In this document: positions 11,930 through 25,859 of the stretch, piece after piece
How the letters are laid out: each line of letters starts with the position of its first letter
Position numbering within the stretch: the stretch's first letter is position 1
Assembly: GCF_051020955.1 (NCBI RefSeq)
Contig: NC_135013.1
Coordinates: 42,909,087 to 42,973,086 of the forward strand
Source of the DNA: Megalopta genalis
Taxonomy: Eukaryota; Arthropoda; Insecta; Hymenoptera; Halictidae
DNA: 64,000 nt
Reading direction: 5' to 3'
Position numbers and translations under genes: made by a program
The notes under the pieces: generated by a model
What the model was told of the DNA's origin: nothing
The model's database searches: none
The model's input: the letters and a program-made list of their open reading frames with translations, nothing else

Positions 11930-12372
11930 TTAGGTTGTGTAATAAGTCCATTCGCGGACCACTGACATCCAGGAAAAGGCAAGGAAAATTACAGGAATTC
12001 AAAGCGATAGTTCAGACGAATTTTGAAACACGTTCTCGTGGGTATATTTCTATGCAACTCAGCTCAAATGAAAGCTGGAAGTGTCTACTTTAAGACAAGG
12101 TAGATTAGATTGCAATAAAATGACGAGATCATTTTGAAAAATTGAAAGGAATCGACCTCTGACATCATGGGGTTTACAAGATTTGAAAGGAAAAGTTCAG
12201 GTGGATTTTAAGATACGCCCTCGTAGAACTATTTCTATGCAACTTAGCTTAAATGAAAGCTGGAAGTGTCCACTTTAATACAGGATAGATTAGACTGAAA
12301 TTGTATAATAAGTCTGTTCGCGTCCGTACTATATTTTTTTACAAGAAAACGCGAACGGACTTATTATACAAC
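11930..12372. mobile_element. Mariner-like MITE
   Basis: The left end reads TTAGGTTGTGTAATAAGTCC, preceded by TA (11928-11929). The right end, GGACTTATTATACAACC, is its inverted copy, with 22 of 24 bases matching over the terminal block. These are typical mariner terminal repeats. The last few right-hand bases are lost where the next MITE begins. The interior has a diverged direct duplication (about 12030-12110 and 12218-12298, around CTATGCAACTCAGCTCAAAT). The last 75 bp form their own hairpin. No transposase frame remains. Confidence 0.75.
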
Positions 12373-12374
12373 CG

Positions 12375-13000
12375 CGAGGAGCATAATTGAGCACATACCT
12401 TTTAAAACGATATAACTTTTAGAAAACGGTACTAAACGACTTGGATCTTTTTTTTTAAATCTTACAGGAACTAGTTTACTAGACAATGACTGAATTACTT
12501 GCAATGACAGAAAATTATAAGAAACTATCGCTTTTCAACTTTTTTATCCAAATTATTAAAAGTAAATAAGATATTTTAATTATAAATGCGTTCTGTACAT
12601 CTCTTGGTAATTTATATGCGTGCTGAAAATTTCATCGAAATCGGTTGACCTTAATATGAGTAGCAAACAATTAATGATCGCGAAAATCACAGTTTTTCGC
12701 CAAAACTAGTAATTTTTACATATTTCGGTAGCTGTAGCTTGACTTCGCGTCATCCGATTTCAACATTTCAAAACGCATTTTTCAAATTTTCATTTCAGTT
12801 TCAGATAAAAAGGTTAAAAGGCCAAAGTCTTTTGTTTCCTTTGTCATTCCAAGTAATAGAAAAATTTTAAAAAATGTATTTTTATCATTGTCTAGTAGAC
12901 TAGTCCTTCTACTGTCTAAAAAAATTCATGTCCTTTAGTCCAGTTTGAAAGAAGTTATATCGTTTTAAAAGGTGTAAACTCAATTTTGCTCCTCACTGTA
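12375..13000. mobile_element. Tc1-type MITE, family A copy
   Basis: The left end GAGGAGCATAATTGAGCACA leads to ACCTTTTAAAACGATATAAC. The right end is the inverted GTTATATCGTTTTAAAAGGT followed by CAATTTTGCTCCTCACTGTA. It abuts the mariner-like MITE, so one inserted into or beside the other. Confidence 0.75.
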
Positions 13001-13800
13001 TTTCCATAAATACGTAGAAGGGTTCTACAGAAATATAACGTCACCTGCTTCTATTTTCTCATCCGCATACGCGTTATTTACAAGGGCTACGTTCATTGTT
13101 TACGTCTGTTTTTAAGTCAATATTTAAATCATTATTTTTAAGTCATTAATGCATTGATTGAATATAATATATAAAATGAAATGCAGCTGACAGATAGTCT
13201 CTTTCAAAATTATATTCTGTCACAAAATGAAAGTTTGGAACGTAATCTTTCTTTAATTTTTATAATTACAATGCAGAGCTTTATGCATACCCCAATTTTG
13301 ATAGATCATTTCAGGAAGACCAGAATCTGGAATATCCTTCATTTATAAACTAGAAAATTCTTTATGGTAAAAATAGCTATGTCATTACTGTTTGTTAGCA
13401 TACCTGACTTCCAGCTGTTTAAAATACACAAATATCATAAATGCATAAGGACTCGCAGGCTATTTATAATTGTATCTTTATCGAACTTGTACATTCTTCC
13501 TGAAAAAAATGAGACGATTTTTACAAGTACAGAATAAATATTCGTGACAAGAATTTTTATCAAGAATTTGAATAATGTATTATTTTTAAGTGTGAACGCT
13601 GGCAGATTATTTTCAATTAAGCTATTAATTACTACCAAATAAAAAAATTCTCCGCATCTGTTACATAAAACAATACTACATTTTGCACGTTCATTTCTCT
13701 ACTCTTCCAAATTGCAGCTATCAATTTGTGACCTAAATGCATAAAATCTGCAGTCTGCTCATAGGTGATGCGATTTGTTTATTAGTTTAATAAGAGCAAT
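13001..13800. other. No gene seen
   Basis: AT-rich. A family B terminus (CATAAAATCTGCAGTCTGC) lies at 13740-13758. The 67-codon minus frame at 13435-13638 has no supporting features. Confidence 0.4.
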
Positions 13801-14079
13801 CTAGATTGCTATTGTCTGTGATAGTAATATCATGTTACCGGTAAACGTCGATGTTGTAGCCTTGTTGGTTTGTGGAGGGTCCAGAAGGTATAGTACTGGC
13901 CACAGCACGCTGCCTTGCGGCACTCTTGCTTTGATTTCGTGCCGTTTAGAGTTTAGAGTATTTATTTCCCATGTGTTTAGTCGCGCGTTCACGCTTCGAT
14001 CCGTACACCACGAACGCTCGGACGCGATTTTAGCACAGTTAAGCACATCAAATGTGAATGAACAAGGAAAAAACATCAA
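13801..14079 (-). pseudogene. Decayed non-LTR retrotransposon reverse transcriptase fragment
   Basis: The minus-strand frame contains IKARVPQGSVLWPVLYLL, a clear match to the PQGSVLGPxLY motif of reverse transcriptases of Jockey-like non-LTR retrotransposons. The segment that should follow with the catalytic F/Y-A-D-D reads FTGNMILLSQT, so both catalytic aspartates are gone. Only about 90 codons remain, with no endonuclease or 3' tail found. The surrounding DNA is unrelated. This is a dead, truncated fragment. The family call rests on the motif alone. Confidence 0.65.
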
Positions 14080-14210
14080 ATCGATTAAAATGACATACCA
14101 CGGCTATACACGACATTTACCTAAAACAAAAGTAACAAGGTATAGCTCTAAGGATAGATAGTTACATATCTATAACTGACAGAAAACAAGAACTTAATAA
14201 AAATATATCA

Positions 14211-14606
14211 CAGTATAAATAGTTTGTATCTTTTATAAGTACCACGTAGTTTATCAACAAATCTGAAAAACATTGGAAATAGCAATTATGATAATGTTTC
14301 ACAAATAAAAAGATATAAATGACGTAAATCTAATGTCTCTATAAGAACTCTATTTTTTCGTACTTTCCAAGTTTCTAATTTTTACGATTTTGACTTTCAA
14401 CCAAAAATCATACTAATTTTTCTACTACAGATATGTACATACATATCTCGATAACTACAATATAATCTGTCTTTTAACATTTTTACATCTGTAATTACGA
14501 TTAGTATTATTTTATGTTATTTTAATATTTTTTGTTCACAGTCCTTTTAATGACAAAGTATTTCATCTAGAAATGAAAATAATAAATTGCAAATTTCAAT
14601 ACGTCT
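14211..14606. repeat. Dispersed repeat D, copy 1
   Basis: About 395 bp that align in direct orientation with 17330-17712, for example ACCACGTAGTTTATCAACAA here and ACCACGTAGTTTACCAACAA there. Diverged and non-coding; class unknown. Confidence 0.6.
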
Positions 14607-14829
14607 AAAAATATTACCTGCATTTTATATTGTACCTTATCACGTACCTTTTTTTAAACATCTATTATTACTCTCACCGTAGTCCAATAAAGCCACTAAT
14701 TAAGAAATTAAAATCACTCAACCCTTTCGTAGGATATCACGTTTTTAGTAAAATTCGATGATCTGAGCAAACTTTAATATCGAAGTTTATTAACTATTAC
14801 CGGAGGAATGATACCATTGGACATGTGGT

Positions 14830-15055
14830 GATTCTACTTGCGAAAATAAGTCGAGAAAAAGGGAATAATATTTTTCCGTTTGAAGCTTCGTTTACGGGAA
14901 AATCAAGTTTGAAAATACGTGTACAATACGTTTATTATTAGTTATACAGGGTGTTATACCAGACAGGTATTATCTACAAATTTTCGAACTAGATTTTCTC
15001 GTAAACGAAGTTTTAAACAGAAAAATGTTATGCCTTTTTTTGACTTACATCCTCA
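14830..15055. repeat. Foldback repeat around a TATACAGGGTGTT core
   Basis: Positions 14836-14915 and 14978-15052 are inverted copies. GAAGCTTCGTTTACGGGAAA pairs with TTCTCGTAAACGAAGTTT. TTATACAGGGTGTTATAC lies between the arms. Confidence 0.55.
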
Positions 15056-15179
15056 CGACAAATGTCTTTTGCTTTTAAAGTAAATAATGTGATAATGATA
15101 TGATAATAGTGTAAGGTTTAACAAAATATATTTAATGACAGTCATTTAACAATCCTTTACGTAATGATATTTTAATATT

Positions 15180-15620
15180 GATGTCCCTGGCAACCAGAAT
15201 TGAGCATTATTCGAATTGTTTCGAATAAATATTTACCCATAATAATTACTTGCATAAATTCTTTTTAGATGAACATTTTATTCAAATAACAATTATTCGT
15301 TATTCGTAAGGAATTATTCTATCAATTTATTCGAAGTCTAATTCTTCATTGTTTATTCGAATGAATTATTCGAACAATAGAGATTGTAAAATTATTCCAA
15401 TAATAATGCGAATAATTGTTGAGTTTTTTCACGTAATTTTTTGAACATACATATATATGTTGTAAATATGAATCTTGGAATATACGGTGACTTCATTTGC
15501 ACCCAAAATAAGATATTTTGTTTACTTATAGATCAATGATCAATCTACCTGAAAGAAATTTTACTAGCAGGAGACTTACTGAATATTATAAAGAAAAGAA
15601 TTTCGTTAAAATGATCAAGT
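15180..15620. repeat. Dispersed repeat E, copy 1 (TTATTCGAATAA-rich)
   Basis: Degenerate copies of TTATTCGAATAA followed by ATCAATGATCAATCTACCTG. The same order of blocks occurs at 19560-19930, so this is one diverged dispersed family and not simple sequence alone. Confidence 0.55.
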
Positions 15621-17178
15621 ATATGAATTAAAATTACGAAACGGGCAATGTACACATAAAATCATGAATATTAAATTTTCTTCAGTATTTGAAACATGCT
15701 AATAATTTCACATTATAAGTGGGATACAAATATAATTTATGAAATAGAATCATTCAATTTATAGTATCATTAAAAATACGCTTCGACGCTGTAAACAAGT
15801 TTTAAAATATGCATCACGGATGAACTGGTTTGGCGCGCGGAGTTCTCGCGTAGCCGCAGTATTTTTCTCAGACGCAAACTCTGTCCAAAATTATGCAGCG
15901 TTAATTTAAAAAAGTTGGTTACAACTACATATTGCATAGTTCAATTAATATGAACAAACAAAATCTTGCGTTCTTTACACGAGAATATGATACTTGACAT
16001 TTTATATGCATGCTTTATCATCGAAACTTCTTCACTTTCATTTTAAATCAACCTTGACTTTTAAGCTTTACATCCGCGAAGCATCGCTTCACAGACACGT
16101 ATAGCAAGTGCATGACAGTGGCTAAATGTCTGTGCTCGTATTTTTTTAGCTTTCCAGCTCTCGCGGAAAATTTTGCGTCGACCATGCGTGTCGCTGTTGA
16201 CGCATTTTCTATAAAATTGTCAACGATTTACAAAGGACAATGTAGAGCGACTATACTGTACTTTATGTGCCAGCTGAAATAACGATTTTTTCGTCATGAA
16301 AGAATTATTACAACAAATATAATAGAAATGTGATATATAGGGTATCTCGAGTGCTATATTTATTAAGGATATTATTTTTCAAAGAAAATTATAACTGGCT
16401 ATGCTTAAAATTGTTTATAATTTTATTTATCAATTACTTTCAACATATTTTTTAAGGTACTCCTAGAAATGTTGTTTTCTATAAGACCTTAAGAAACTGT
16501 TCAGGAGCAGACAAGAAACAGTTCAGAAACAGACTTCTTAGAAACAATTGATACATATGATTCTGACGAATTATCAAACACGATTTTCTGGTAAATAAAC
16601 TTCGGAGAAAAAAATGTTAGTCTTCGATTCAGTCTAGTCTTTTATTATTAGGCTGCGGAAATTTATACAAAATAAAAATTTGTTAAAAATGGTTGATTGA
16701 ATCGATGTATTGAAGTGTTCTTAACGAATATAGAAAAAACACATGATAATCTCGTGTTTGATATTTTTGATTTTGTGTCTTATATTAGCTGATGTATTAC
16801 ATATTTGTATTACAATTGTACATTTATTATTACGTGATATTAAATAAAATCCCAACAAAATTTTCCTTACCAATTCTGGTAAACAAAAGCTAAATAAATC
16901 TGCGATTTTAAATTGTACTGGATGGATTTACCACAATTACCTGATTCGTCACCAATTCGTATACATAGGTTCCCTGTCTTTTCCTTCACTCTTCTATCAT
17001 TTACAGTGCCAAGTACCATTTATTCATTTTTACAATAAATGCATCAAATCAACAGGCTATTCATCATAGTCTTTTGTTTTAGACACCATTCATCATAGAA
17101 TAATAAACTATGTGTTCTTGAGAATTTCCTATCTAATTAAATTCGAGTTGCAATATTCTATATATGAGTTGTAGCGTA
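15621..17178. other. No gene seen; two GC-richer patches
   Basis: Positions 15805-15900 and 16070-16215 are clearly richer in G and C (TTTGGCGCGCGGAGTTCTCG and GCTCTCGCGGAAAATTTTGC). Both are full of stops in all frames. They could be regulatory or old repeat DNA; nothing more can be said. Confidence 0.4.
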
Positions 17179-17768
17179 CATCACAGAATAAATTATGAAC
17201 ATATGCCAAGTTGTGACGTTCTAATAAACAACGTTGTAATAAATATTAATTTGTGAGAAAGTATTGCCGTAGGAAACATAAGACGATCGAATGAGTTTTT
17301 ATTAAAACAAATGTATAAAAAGTCATAGTTTAGATAGTTCGTATCTTTTTTAACCACCACGTAGTTTACCAACAAATCTAAAATTTATTAGAAATAGTAG
17401 TTACGATAATGTTTTACAAATAAAAAAATATAAATGACTTCAATCCAACGTCTGTATAAGAACTCTATTGTTTCGTATCTTTTCGAGTTTCTTATTTTTA
17501 TGACTTTGAGTTTTTACCAAAAATTACACCAATTTTTCTAATATGTATCTTAATAATTACAACGTATCAGACTGTCTTTCAATATTCTTAATGTATTTGT
17601 AATATTAATGTACTTGTCAATTTGTAATGTTAATGTTCTTTGTTTACTGCTTTTTTAAATACAAAAGTTTTTCAACTAGAAATTAAAATAATAAATTCAA
17701 GTTTTTGTAATAATCGCACAGAATAAATTATGAACATATACCAAGTTGTGACGTTGTAATAAATGTTA
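17179..17768. repeat. Dispersed repeat D copy 2, bounded by a direct repeat
   Basis: Positions 17330-17712 match 14211-14606. The block is bounded by direct copies of CACAGAATAAATTATGAACA at about 17183 and 17719, each followed by ACCAAGTTGTGACGTT-like sequence. This suggests a local duplication or a repeat with long direct ends. Confidence 0.55.
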
Positions 17769-17769
17769 G

Positions 17770-18818
17770 CTCTCGGGTGCAATTTTATTAAATACAATAC
17801 TATGATTATGTGGAAATTGGGGTGTTCGTTTGGCACTCGATGCGATCACACGATCACGTTCTGTGCTAAAAGTAGATTTAACATTATCCGCTATAAATTT
17901 TAACATCCTAGTCATTGAAAGATACAAAATAGAAAATCGTACCAAAGTTCTGAACGTATTTATTAATGAACAAATACATTATATTTTTTGTCCATTGTAG
18001 GTCAAACCTTGGTGGCACATTTGTTTCGTACGTGGTCAAAATTTCGAATTAATGTACCAATTAGTTTTTTTGGGTTGTCATTTTCGAAAACGTTTTTAAT
18101 GTTTGAGTAACTGTTCGATTTTACTGTTGTAGAATATATTTCAGGAACTCGAAACTATAAAAAAATACAGAACAATCGATTTTTTTCAACTCGATCTCTC
18201 AAGTTTCCACGATGAAATGCACTGAAAAATGTCACAGCCATAACTTCGCAATACAGGTAGCAACAAACTGCAAATCTACAAACGTTGGAATCGGTTCATT
18301 TAAATAACACATAGAAAAATAAATTCAATGAGAAGAACTCAAATGATGATATAATAATTACGATCATCTACTTTCTATCTAATTTAGCCAATATTTTGAG
18401 TTATACAGAAAACATAACTTCTTCTACATTGCAAATAATTGTGGTTAATTCTTTATTTAAAAATTCGTTTCCCGTAGAAGAAACTGTTCGAATTATTCAT
18501 GGAAGTCTGAATAGTAATTCTCTTAGTATTCATCGAATGTTTTGACTCTGACTTCGATTTATGATAATAATTTCCTTTGTACAATCTTAATTAATCAATC
18601 AATGTATACCTGATTGTTTTCATAATTCATTTTGACTGTCGTGACTATGAAGAATATTCCATAGTAATTACGTAAATCGTCTATTTGTTTGTTAAAAAAT
18701 AAACGAGAAAGAAGTGAAACGGCATTTAAAAAACTTCAGACAGGCATCCCAAACAGGTAACTTAGAAGTAGATTGCATATCTTTATGCAGATTTTTCAAA
18801 TGCAATGAAACGTATGAA
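17770..18818. other. No gene seen
   Basis: AT-rich, mostly unique by eye. No frame over 60 codons, and no repeat ends recognised. Confidence 0.4.
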
Positions 18819-18819
18819 T

Positions 18820-19236
18820 TAACAAGGTTTAATTTCCTTTTACAATGAGTAATCTTTTAGTTAACGAAGCAAACTTTCCTTTAATTCTAATTTTTGTAAA
18901 GTCATATATGAAAATGAGAATTTGCATAAAAATCCACGGTCCATTTATAATAATTAGACTGCGAGTCTGTATTCTTTCATATGCAAATTTGTAAATTATA
19001 TAAGAACCCATATACGAACAAAAATTGATAATGTCAGAATTTTCTACTGCTCACATAGTATTGTTTAATCAGCGAAAGAAAATTTCTTCTGAATTTGTCT
19101 TTTATAATATAACTTTAAAAAATTGGAATCTACATAAAGATCCGCAATCTATTAATAGCACATCTAACTTTATGCACATTATTTATATTTTGTACAACTT
19201 TTTCGTATTTTTCTTGTTTCTTCGAGTGTAAAGAGT
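18820..19236. repeat. Family B-related repeat, copy matching 26140-26530
   Basis: Contains TTACAATGAGTAATCTTTTA, TTATAATAATTAGACTGCGA and TATATTTTGTACAACTTTTTC in the same order as at 26.1-26.5 kb. Non-coding. Confidence 0.6.
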
Positions 19237-19559
19237 TAAAAAAAGGTTGCTCTAAACAAAAATATCGCAAAATTTTAACTAAAAATACTTCGTTAAAAGT
19301 CTATTATATACATTTCTCAATAACGTTGACCAAATCGCAGGAAAATGTTCTGTTTTTGAATTGTGAAGCAAAAAATAGATGATCAAGTTTGCGGACGACT
19401 TTTTGATCCAAATATCCGTGTTAACATATCGCATCGCATACCTGTGCTATTATTGTGTATTTTTTTCAATTTCCAAGAGTAAAATCTTTATTTGCATAGA
19501 AACCTTTATGTTTTAGTGACTGATTGTCAAACAACAAACTTTTTATGAGAAAATAACCA

Positions 19560-19930
19560 GTTTTCTATCGATTTGAAAATGAATTCTAATTCTTCTCTTG
19601 TTTATTTGAATTATTCATGTATTTGATTGTCGCATAATTCTTTATTCGAATAAATTATTCGTATAATTATTTATTTGAATAATGATGTGAATAACTGTTA
19701 ACTCTGTTTGTTTTTACGTAATTTGATAGGAATATATTTCTACGAATACATTCAGAAGTAGTTCAATTTCAAATATTTATTCAATCATAAAATTACTTTA
19801 TACTTTATACTTTTTACTAAATAATCTTTCTACACTCGTAGAAAGATTATTTAGTTATGCATCAATGATCAATCTATCTAAAAGTAATAAAATTTCCGAT
19901 AGAACATTTAAAAAAGAAATATGGATGAAA
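19560..19930. repeat. Dispersed repeat E, copy 2
   Basis: Shares the TTATTCGAATAA words and the ATCAATGATCAATCTATCT block with 15180-15620 in the same order and orientation. Confidence 0.5.
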
Positions 19931-22789
19931 TATATCGACAAACTATAAAAACAAACAATTTATATTCGTTCATTTGTATTCAAATCATATTGTATACGAT
20001 TCATTCATTTGTATACAAATCTGGTTTATTGAAGTAAAAAACATAGATGATATTATAATTTATACAACTTGGAAAGAAAACTACAATGAATATATGAGAA
20101 AAAACAATGGCCAAGAGTATAATGAGTGCTAATTTCGTGTCAAAAGTCAGTAATTGCTGAACTTAATGGGTCCACGAAAACCGTGGTGCTGAAGAAACAA
20201 ACTTTATATACCCAATGTGCGAAAAAAGGTAAAGAGAATAAATTTTCCGAAAAAGCCATATTAAAAACCCATTTATCAAATCAGTGAACTTGCATACTTT
20301 TAGTGTTTCCTTTATTACGATGGAGCGAAATTTTTTTTCCTGTATTTTCCAGTAGATTTAAAAGAATACATATCTTAGTTTTTAAACGTGTATCGACTTT
20401 TAATAAAAGTATTTTGAATCGAAAATTATGATGTAAAAAATGTGGGCTATATATTAGACACCTTTACATTATATGCTTCAGTAAAGAGGTTTATCAAAAA
20501 ATTTTAATTATGAAATGAGAAGTCCGGTAGTTAGTTTGTCAATTTGGTAGTTCTAGTGTTTAATATCGAAAGATCAATTCAAACATACAGGAAGAAGGTG
20601 CATATATACATCGCAGGAATAAATTGTTCGTGGATCAATACTCCTTGGACGAACAAGCACAAATGACATATTCGACTTAAGGAATAAATAGCTCCAGGAA
20701 ATTTAAGACGAGTCAGTGTAAAATCACTCTGCATGTTTAATATCGCTAATTGGTTTCGATAAATGAAAAAGCATTTCACTGTGCCAGTTTCAGAGCAGAA
20801 CAGAACATACAGGTCAAGGAAACAGCAATCGTAATTCAAATGTTCTCCGTTTAAACCGTGGTGGAGGAAGAAATGATAAAAAATTTAAATTCGCAGTTCC
20901 TTAATTAGTGCCGAAAACTTTCCGCTCGGACAACAATCAAAACAAGGTCTGCGTAGCGAGGGCGCAGTACGAAATAGTGCCAAGATAGTTGATTTAGAGA
21001 TTTAGTGGAGAAGATTGTGCAACTGGCAATCGCTAGAAGTATATGTATATCTTCACTTGGATCGTTACCATCTTTCCATACCTCGTGCTTTTAGAAAGTG
21101 GTAACTGCAGAAAGACGCTTGTCGGAAAACTTTCCTACACGCGTATTTTCGACATCGTAATTAGGTCACGGAAATTATTAATGCAATTGAATATTATCAG
21201 AGTTAGACATTGTTCGAATCAAATTTTACTTGTATACTGCCCAACTCTAAATATTATAAACTGATATTAACTCTTTCCTAAATATTTAGCAATCATTTTG
21301 AAATATTAAACCTTTTACTAAGTTGTCTTTTACTAAATTGACAATTTTCTACAAATATTTTTTGATGGTGTTAATACGAATTTCGAAAACAAAAACGAAA
21401 ATATAGTTAATGCAATCATATTGGAGTAAACTATAAATAAGTAAAATAATTAATGGAAATAAAAGTTGTACATGCTTTCTAAATTTTATTCGAACAATAT
21501 CTAAAACAAGCAACGTGAGAAGATGCATATAATATCTTTGCTTAATTTCTTTACATTTTCGTAATATTCGACGAATATACATAAGAACTGATAATTTAAT
21601 GAACAATAAATGAAAAGTGCCAGTATATTAAAAAAAGAATTATCAAGTACAATTGATGTTACTTTCGTACTATATTATCAAAATAATTCCAATTTAGCAC
21701 AGTGTCGGTTTGTTCTGTATATTAACGATTTTCATAAAGTAATAAAAGATTTAGTCCATAACTTAAATTAATATATTTAATATATATAATTATATTTAAT
21801 TAAATATACATTAAATATAATTACTTATAATTAAAGTATATAAATAATATATTTATCAATAACAAAGAGGACAGATGATTAAATTAATTTCGAAAAATAT
21901 GAAAAAGACATTCATGTTGGGTTCACTCATCATTGGGTTCATTCATCGTGAAGTCCGATAATGTTTCAAATCTGTAATCACTTGCTAGGCATCGTTCTGC
22001 TTATTTAAATATTTATTCATCGTATTCGTTAAATTGTATTAAAATTATTGGAACTGCGATGTCGAAACAATGATATCCGAGGCAAAATGATTTAATTAGA
22101 CGGATTTAATGCATGTCACATACAGGATATATCGCGACGGCTCGATGAATTTAAAAGCATACCTATATCTGATTCACAGAATTAGCATACAAAGAGGTCC
22201 AAATTTATTATGTGTTTCTTCCAAGTTAAAGGCACGCGTGATTCTTCATTTAGATGCCGGGTCTAGACATACTAAAGACAGTGCAATCGCAATAATTTGC
22301 TATTTATAGATTGAAGGAATTCTTCGTTTCGTTAATTGTAACGCACCTTGGCGCGGACATTATGAAATCAAATGCTCCGCTGAAAACAATATTCTATTGA
22401 TTCATAATTATAAACATTCGATATCAACTAATTTTACTTGAAATTGTTCATTAATTATTTCACTGTACAATCCGGGACAGTGCGTAATTCATAAATGATT
22501 CAATTTCTGTTTATTGGCAAATATAAATTAAATTCCCCGTATTATGTGCTTTAATTGCAATTTTAAATTAACAATCAATTAATATTATCGTTTGTGCAAT
22601 TATAAATCGTATGGATGAAATAAATGAAAATTTAAACAATATGTAATAAATGTTTTTGCCGATAATACAATAAGAAATACATTTTCCATCATACGTTGAC
22701 AGACTGTAAAACATTTTTTAAAAGTGAACTGTAAAGTTTTTATCAATTTTTAATAATATTTATTATTACATTAATAATATTTATAATTA
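19931..22789. other. Longest repeat-poor stretch; no gene seen, possible regulatory DNA
   Basis: Positions 20560-21240 and 22080-22370 are less AT-rich and not obviously repeated elsewhere in the window. They contain TAATTAG and ATTTAATTAGACGG words of the kind bound by homeodomain proteins, but such words are cheap in AT-rich DNA. An AT-only palindromic tract lies at about 21766-21860. No exon-like structure was found. Confidence 0.35.
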
Positions 22790-25700
22790 CATTACATTGA
22801 TTATCAGAGTGTAGATTTTTATGCATTAATAGTACATGTAAGTCATTAAAATGCAACTAAACATGCATACTATCAAAAATGAATTATATCATTAATCTAA
22901 GTTTACCATAAATAATTTTGATTACCATATGCAGATTTTTATAAAACAATTCATGAAAATAATAATTTGCATAATGAGCCATAGCGACAGTGAAATTATT
23001 TCACACATTAAAATACAATTATAAATATGAGATAGGTATTACTAGAAAAAACGCTGGCAGTTTCATACAAAATGATAAACAGGATGTAATGATATTAATC
23101 TAGAAGGTGTGACACAGCAATGTGCTATTTATATATATATATAGATTATAGTTAAATTAGAATTAAGAAAAAGTTTTCTTCATCAACAAGAAAATTATTC
23201 ATTGTAAAATTGAAAATAAAAATAAACTTGTTACTTTATACGTTTTCTTGCAATTTAAGAATCTGCATATAGAAAAATATTCATATAGAATAAAATGCAT
23301 ATATGCTAAAATGCTATTTAAATATAAATTGTTACTTTTGATGTTTTGAATAAGAAATTTTCATACACAACTTTTGATTCTACTTATTGAACTCGTTAAA
23401 CAGAAATAACTATTGATTGCATAACTCGCACAGTTGCACCGCCAATCGCGGGTAAAATAGCATAGTAAACTTTGTTTTTATCTTTCACTTCTCGGAATTG
23501 AATCGAACAAATGCAACACGTTTTCTATCGTCCTACGAGCGAAGTCCTCGAAGAGGTAACCCAACGTGTACACGCAAGGAAAGATATAACCAAGAACTTC
23601 AACATTAAGCTGAGAGTTCATATTGATTGGACGTTCCTACACCAGTATAGGTGTCTACCTTGTTTCACCCTCTCTTTCAATCACCCTGTATAAAAAAAAA
23701 TCAATTAAACAAGGTTGCTCTTTTCCGCCTATGTTTGCGTTAACCGAAGCTCTCAGTTGCACTTGATGTCGCAGTTTAATTTGATGTTGCTTGACTACAA
23801 CTCCTTATACAGAACATAACTTTCTAAGAATAATTGATGAAAGCACAGCTTAAGCGTAAGTTACTTTGTTTTGTTAATGGGTTCGATTATATTGATATAA
23901 AAGCCATATCAAATTTAGCCAAACTTTATATTTTATTATATTTCTCATACTCGTATCAATCTTGTCCAAATATAAATATTTCTGTCTTAACATATGTATA
24001 TTTCTTTCCTTAATCATTTTAATGAGTTGAACATAATACAATAGTATCTTCAAATTTTTTAAATATTTTCACTTTTTCGAATTTGATGTACTCATTTTTT
24101 TCATAAATGTATTAAATCCACGATCTAATTATAGATGGTTAAATATGGATATCAATTCAGCAAGTCTTCTAAAATAATATTATGTCTGATTATCAGCAAT
24201 ATATGTTTGCCCTGTTTGCAGATATTTAATATCATTATTTAATTCATTAAAACTTTAACTTTAGTTGAAATTACTGAACTCACGTACCTGTAAGTCGAAT
24301 ATTGTAATAATATTCAACTATCACTGCTATTTTTATATGTTAATTATTTTACTTATAATTTAACAAATTTCTTAACTACAATAAAGATGGTGAGAAATTT
24401 AGATAAATACTGTCTTGTTAATCTTGTGGAGCATCACACGTCAGTCATTTTTAATACTCAGTAAGTCCAGACAATAATTTTATAAAATAAATACGTCCTA
24501 ATATTTTAGCAGGATTGTATAAATGGGATCGTCAATCTTTTAAAATTTGAAAGTGCTATAATTAAAGCAGAATTCGAATGTTATCCAAACGAGCCCATAA
24601 TGTATATGTACAAATTTACGACCGGAATTCTTGGCATAGAAGTTGTCGACCAGACTACTTCCATCAAAGTTTCTGATTTATACTGTTGATTGCAATTGTT
24701 CAGTAAAACATATTGAGCCATAAATTACATGCAACCTGAACTTGCTGCTACTGATCATCAAAATGACTACAAACTCTGATGTATTTTCGTTATAATTCAT
24801 ATCCAAGGTTTCAATCATAATCATATAATTCACATCAATTTTAACCATAATTACCAGTCGCTTACAATGTAAGTCTGACATCATTATTATTTAATTTTGT
24901 ACAATTTTATTATACAACCTTCATAGTTATTCAATACATATGCAATAATGAATGACATAAGAAAGCTAGGAATGTTTCATTTAAAAAAGATTTTAATTTA
25001 CATATTTTATAAACTCATACTTGCGTCGTATTATAAAAACGTATTATAAAATATAGGAGGAATAATCGCCACCTTCTATTTATGTAATTATAAACAGCAG
25101 ATATTGTTAGTTTACCGCGAATCATTTCGAATTTTTAAACGTGCAAGTAACGTCAATCTGCACAAGTTTACCAGCAATCGGTATTAATTCCGTGAAACAT
25201 TGATTTAATTAATTGCGACGACGCGAAGCAATTCCTCTAAAAGTAACAGGAAAAAATGCCACGCGTACAAGCAAGCAGTGATATGTTTGCACGAACACGT
25301 GCAATTTCAATAAATCAAAAAAGAACTTAATTACAAAGTGGCGATATTTCACAGTGTACAGCGGGAACAGCCGTAGAGGAGATTAAACAGTATATATAAT
25401 TGGATACTGCAACCTCATTTTCCCTCTTCTCTAATTCTAGCATCTACAGACGCAATTTCTTCCAACTTTACGTTCAATTAATTCATTCAAGTGCGCGAGG
25501 TAGTTTATGAAACTGAAGCACATTATAAGGTTTCATTAAACTGGTATCGATACAGAGCAACATAGCTGACAAAAGGAAATCCGATTTCTTCCGAGTTTCA
25601 TTTCATCATAAATGCATATTGCATAATGTAATAGTACACTTCTTTACATTATGCAATAAAAATACTTCTCTCACATTACAAAGTAATATTTATACCACTG

Positions 25701-25855
25701 CATTGCATCGATTCTACGCAAAATCTTTTTTACCGGGTTTCCAGGTCAAGGGGAGAGAGGGTCAAAGTATGTATGTTACGAAATCTATCAAGGGCTGTAA
25801 CTTCTGATCATCGAGTACAGCTTGCGTCAAAACGTCACTAAAATATTTAAGCTTT
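22790..25855. other. No gene seen; family B remnants
   Basis: Positions 22800-22960 and 24000-24140 are diverged family B pieces. Positions 23400-23690 are GC-richer and end in CACCCTGTAT, a terminus-like word also found in the foldback element at 7.5 and 9.35 kb. The frame opened by the ATG at 23511 has no further support. Positions 25130-25500 are moderately GC-richer and unique. Confidence 0.4.
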
Positions 25856-25859
25856 ATAA

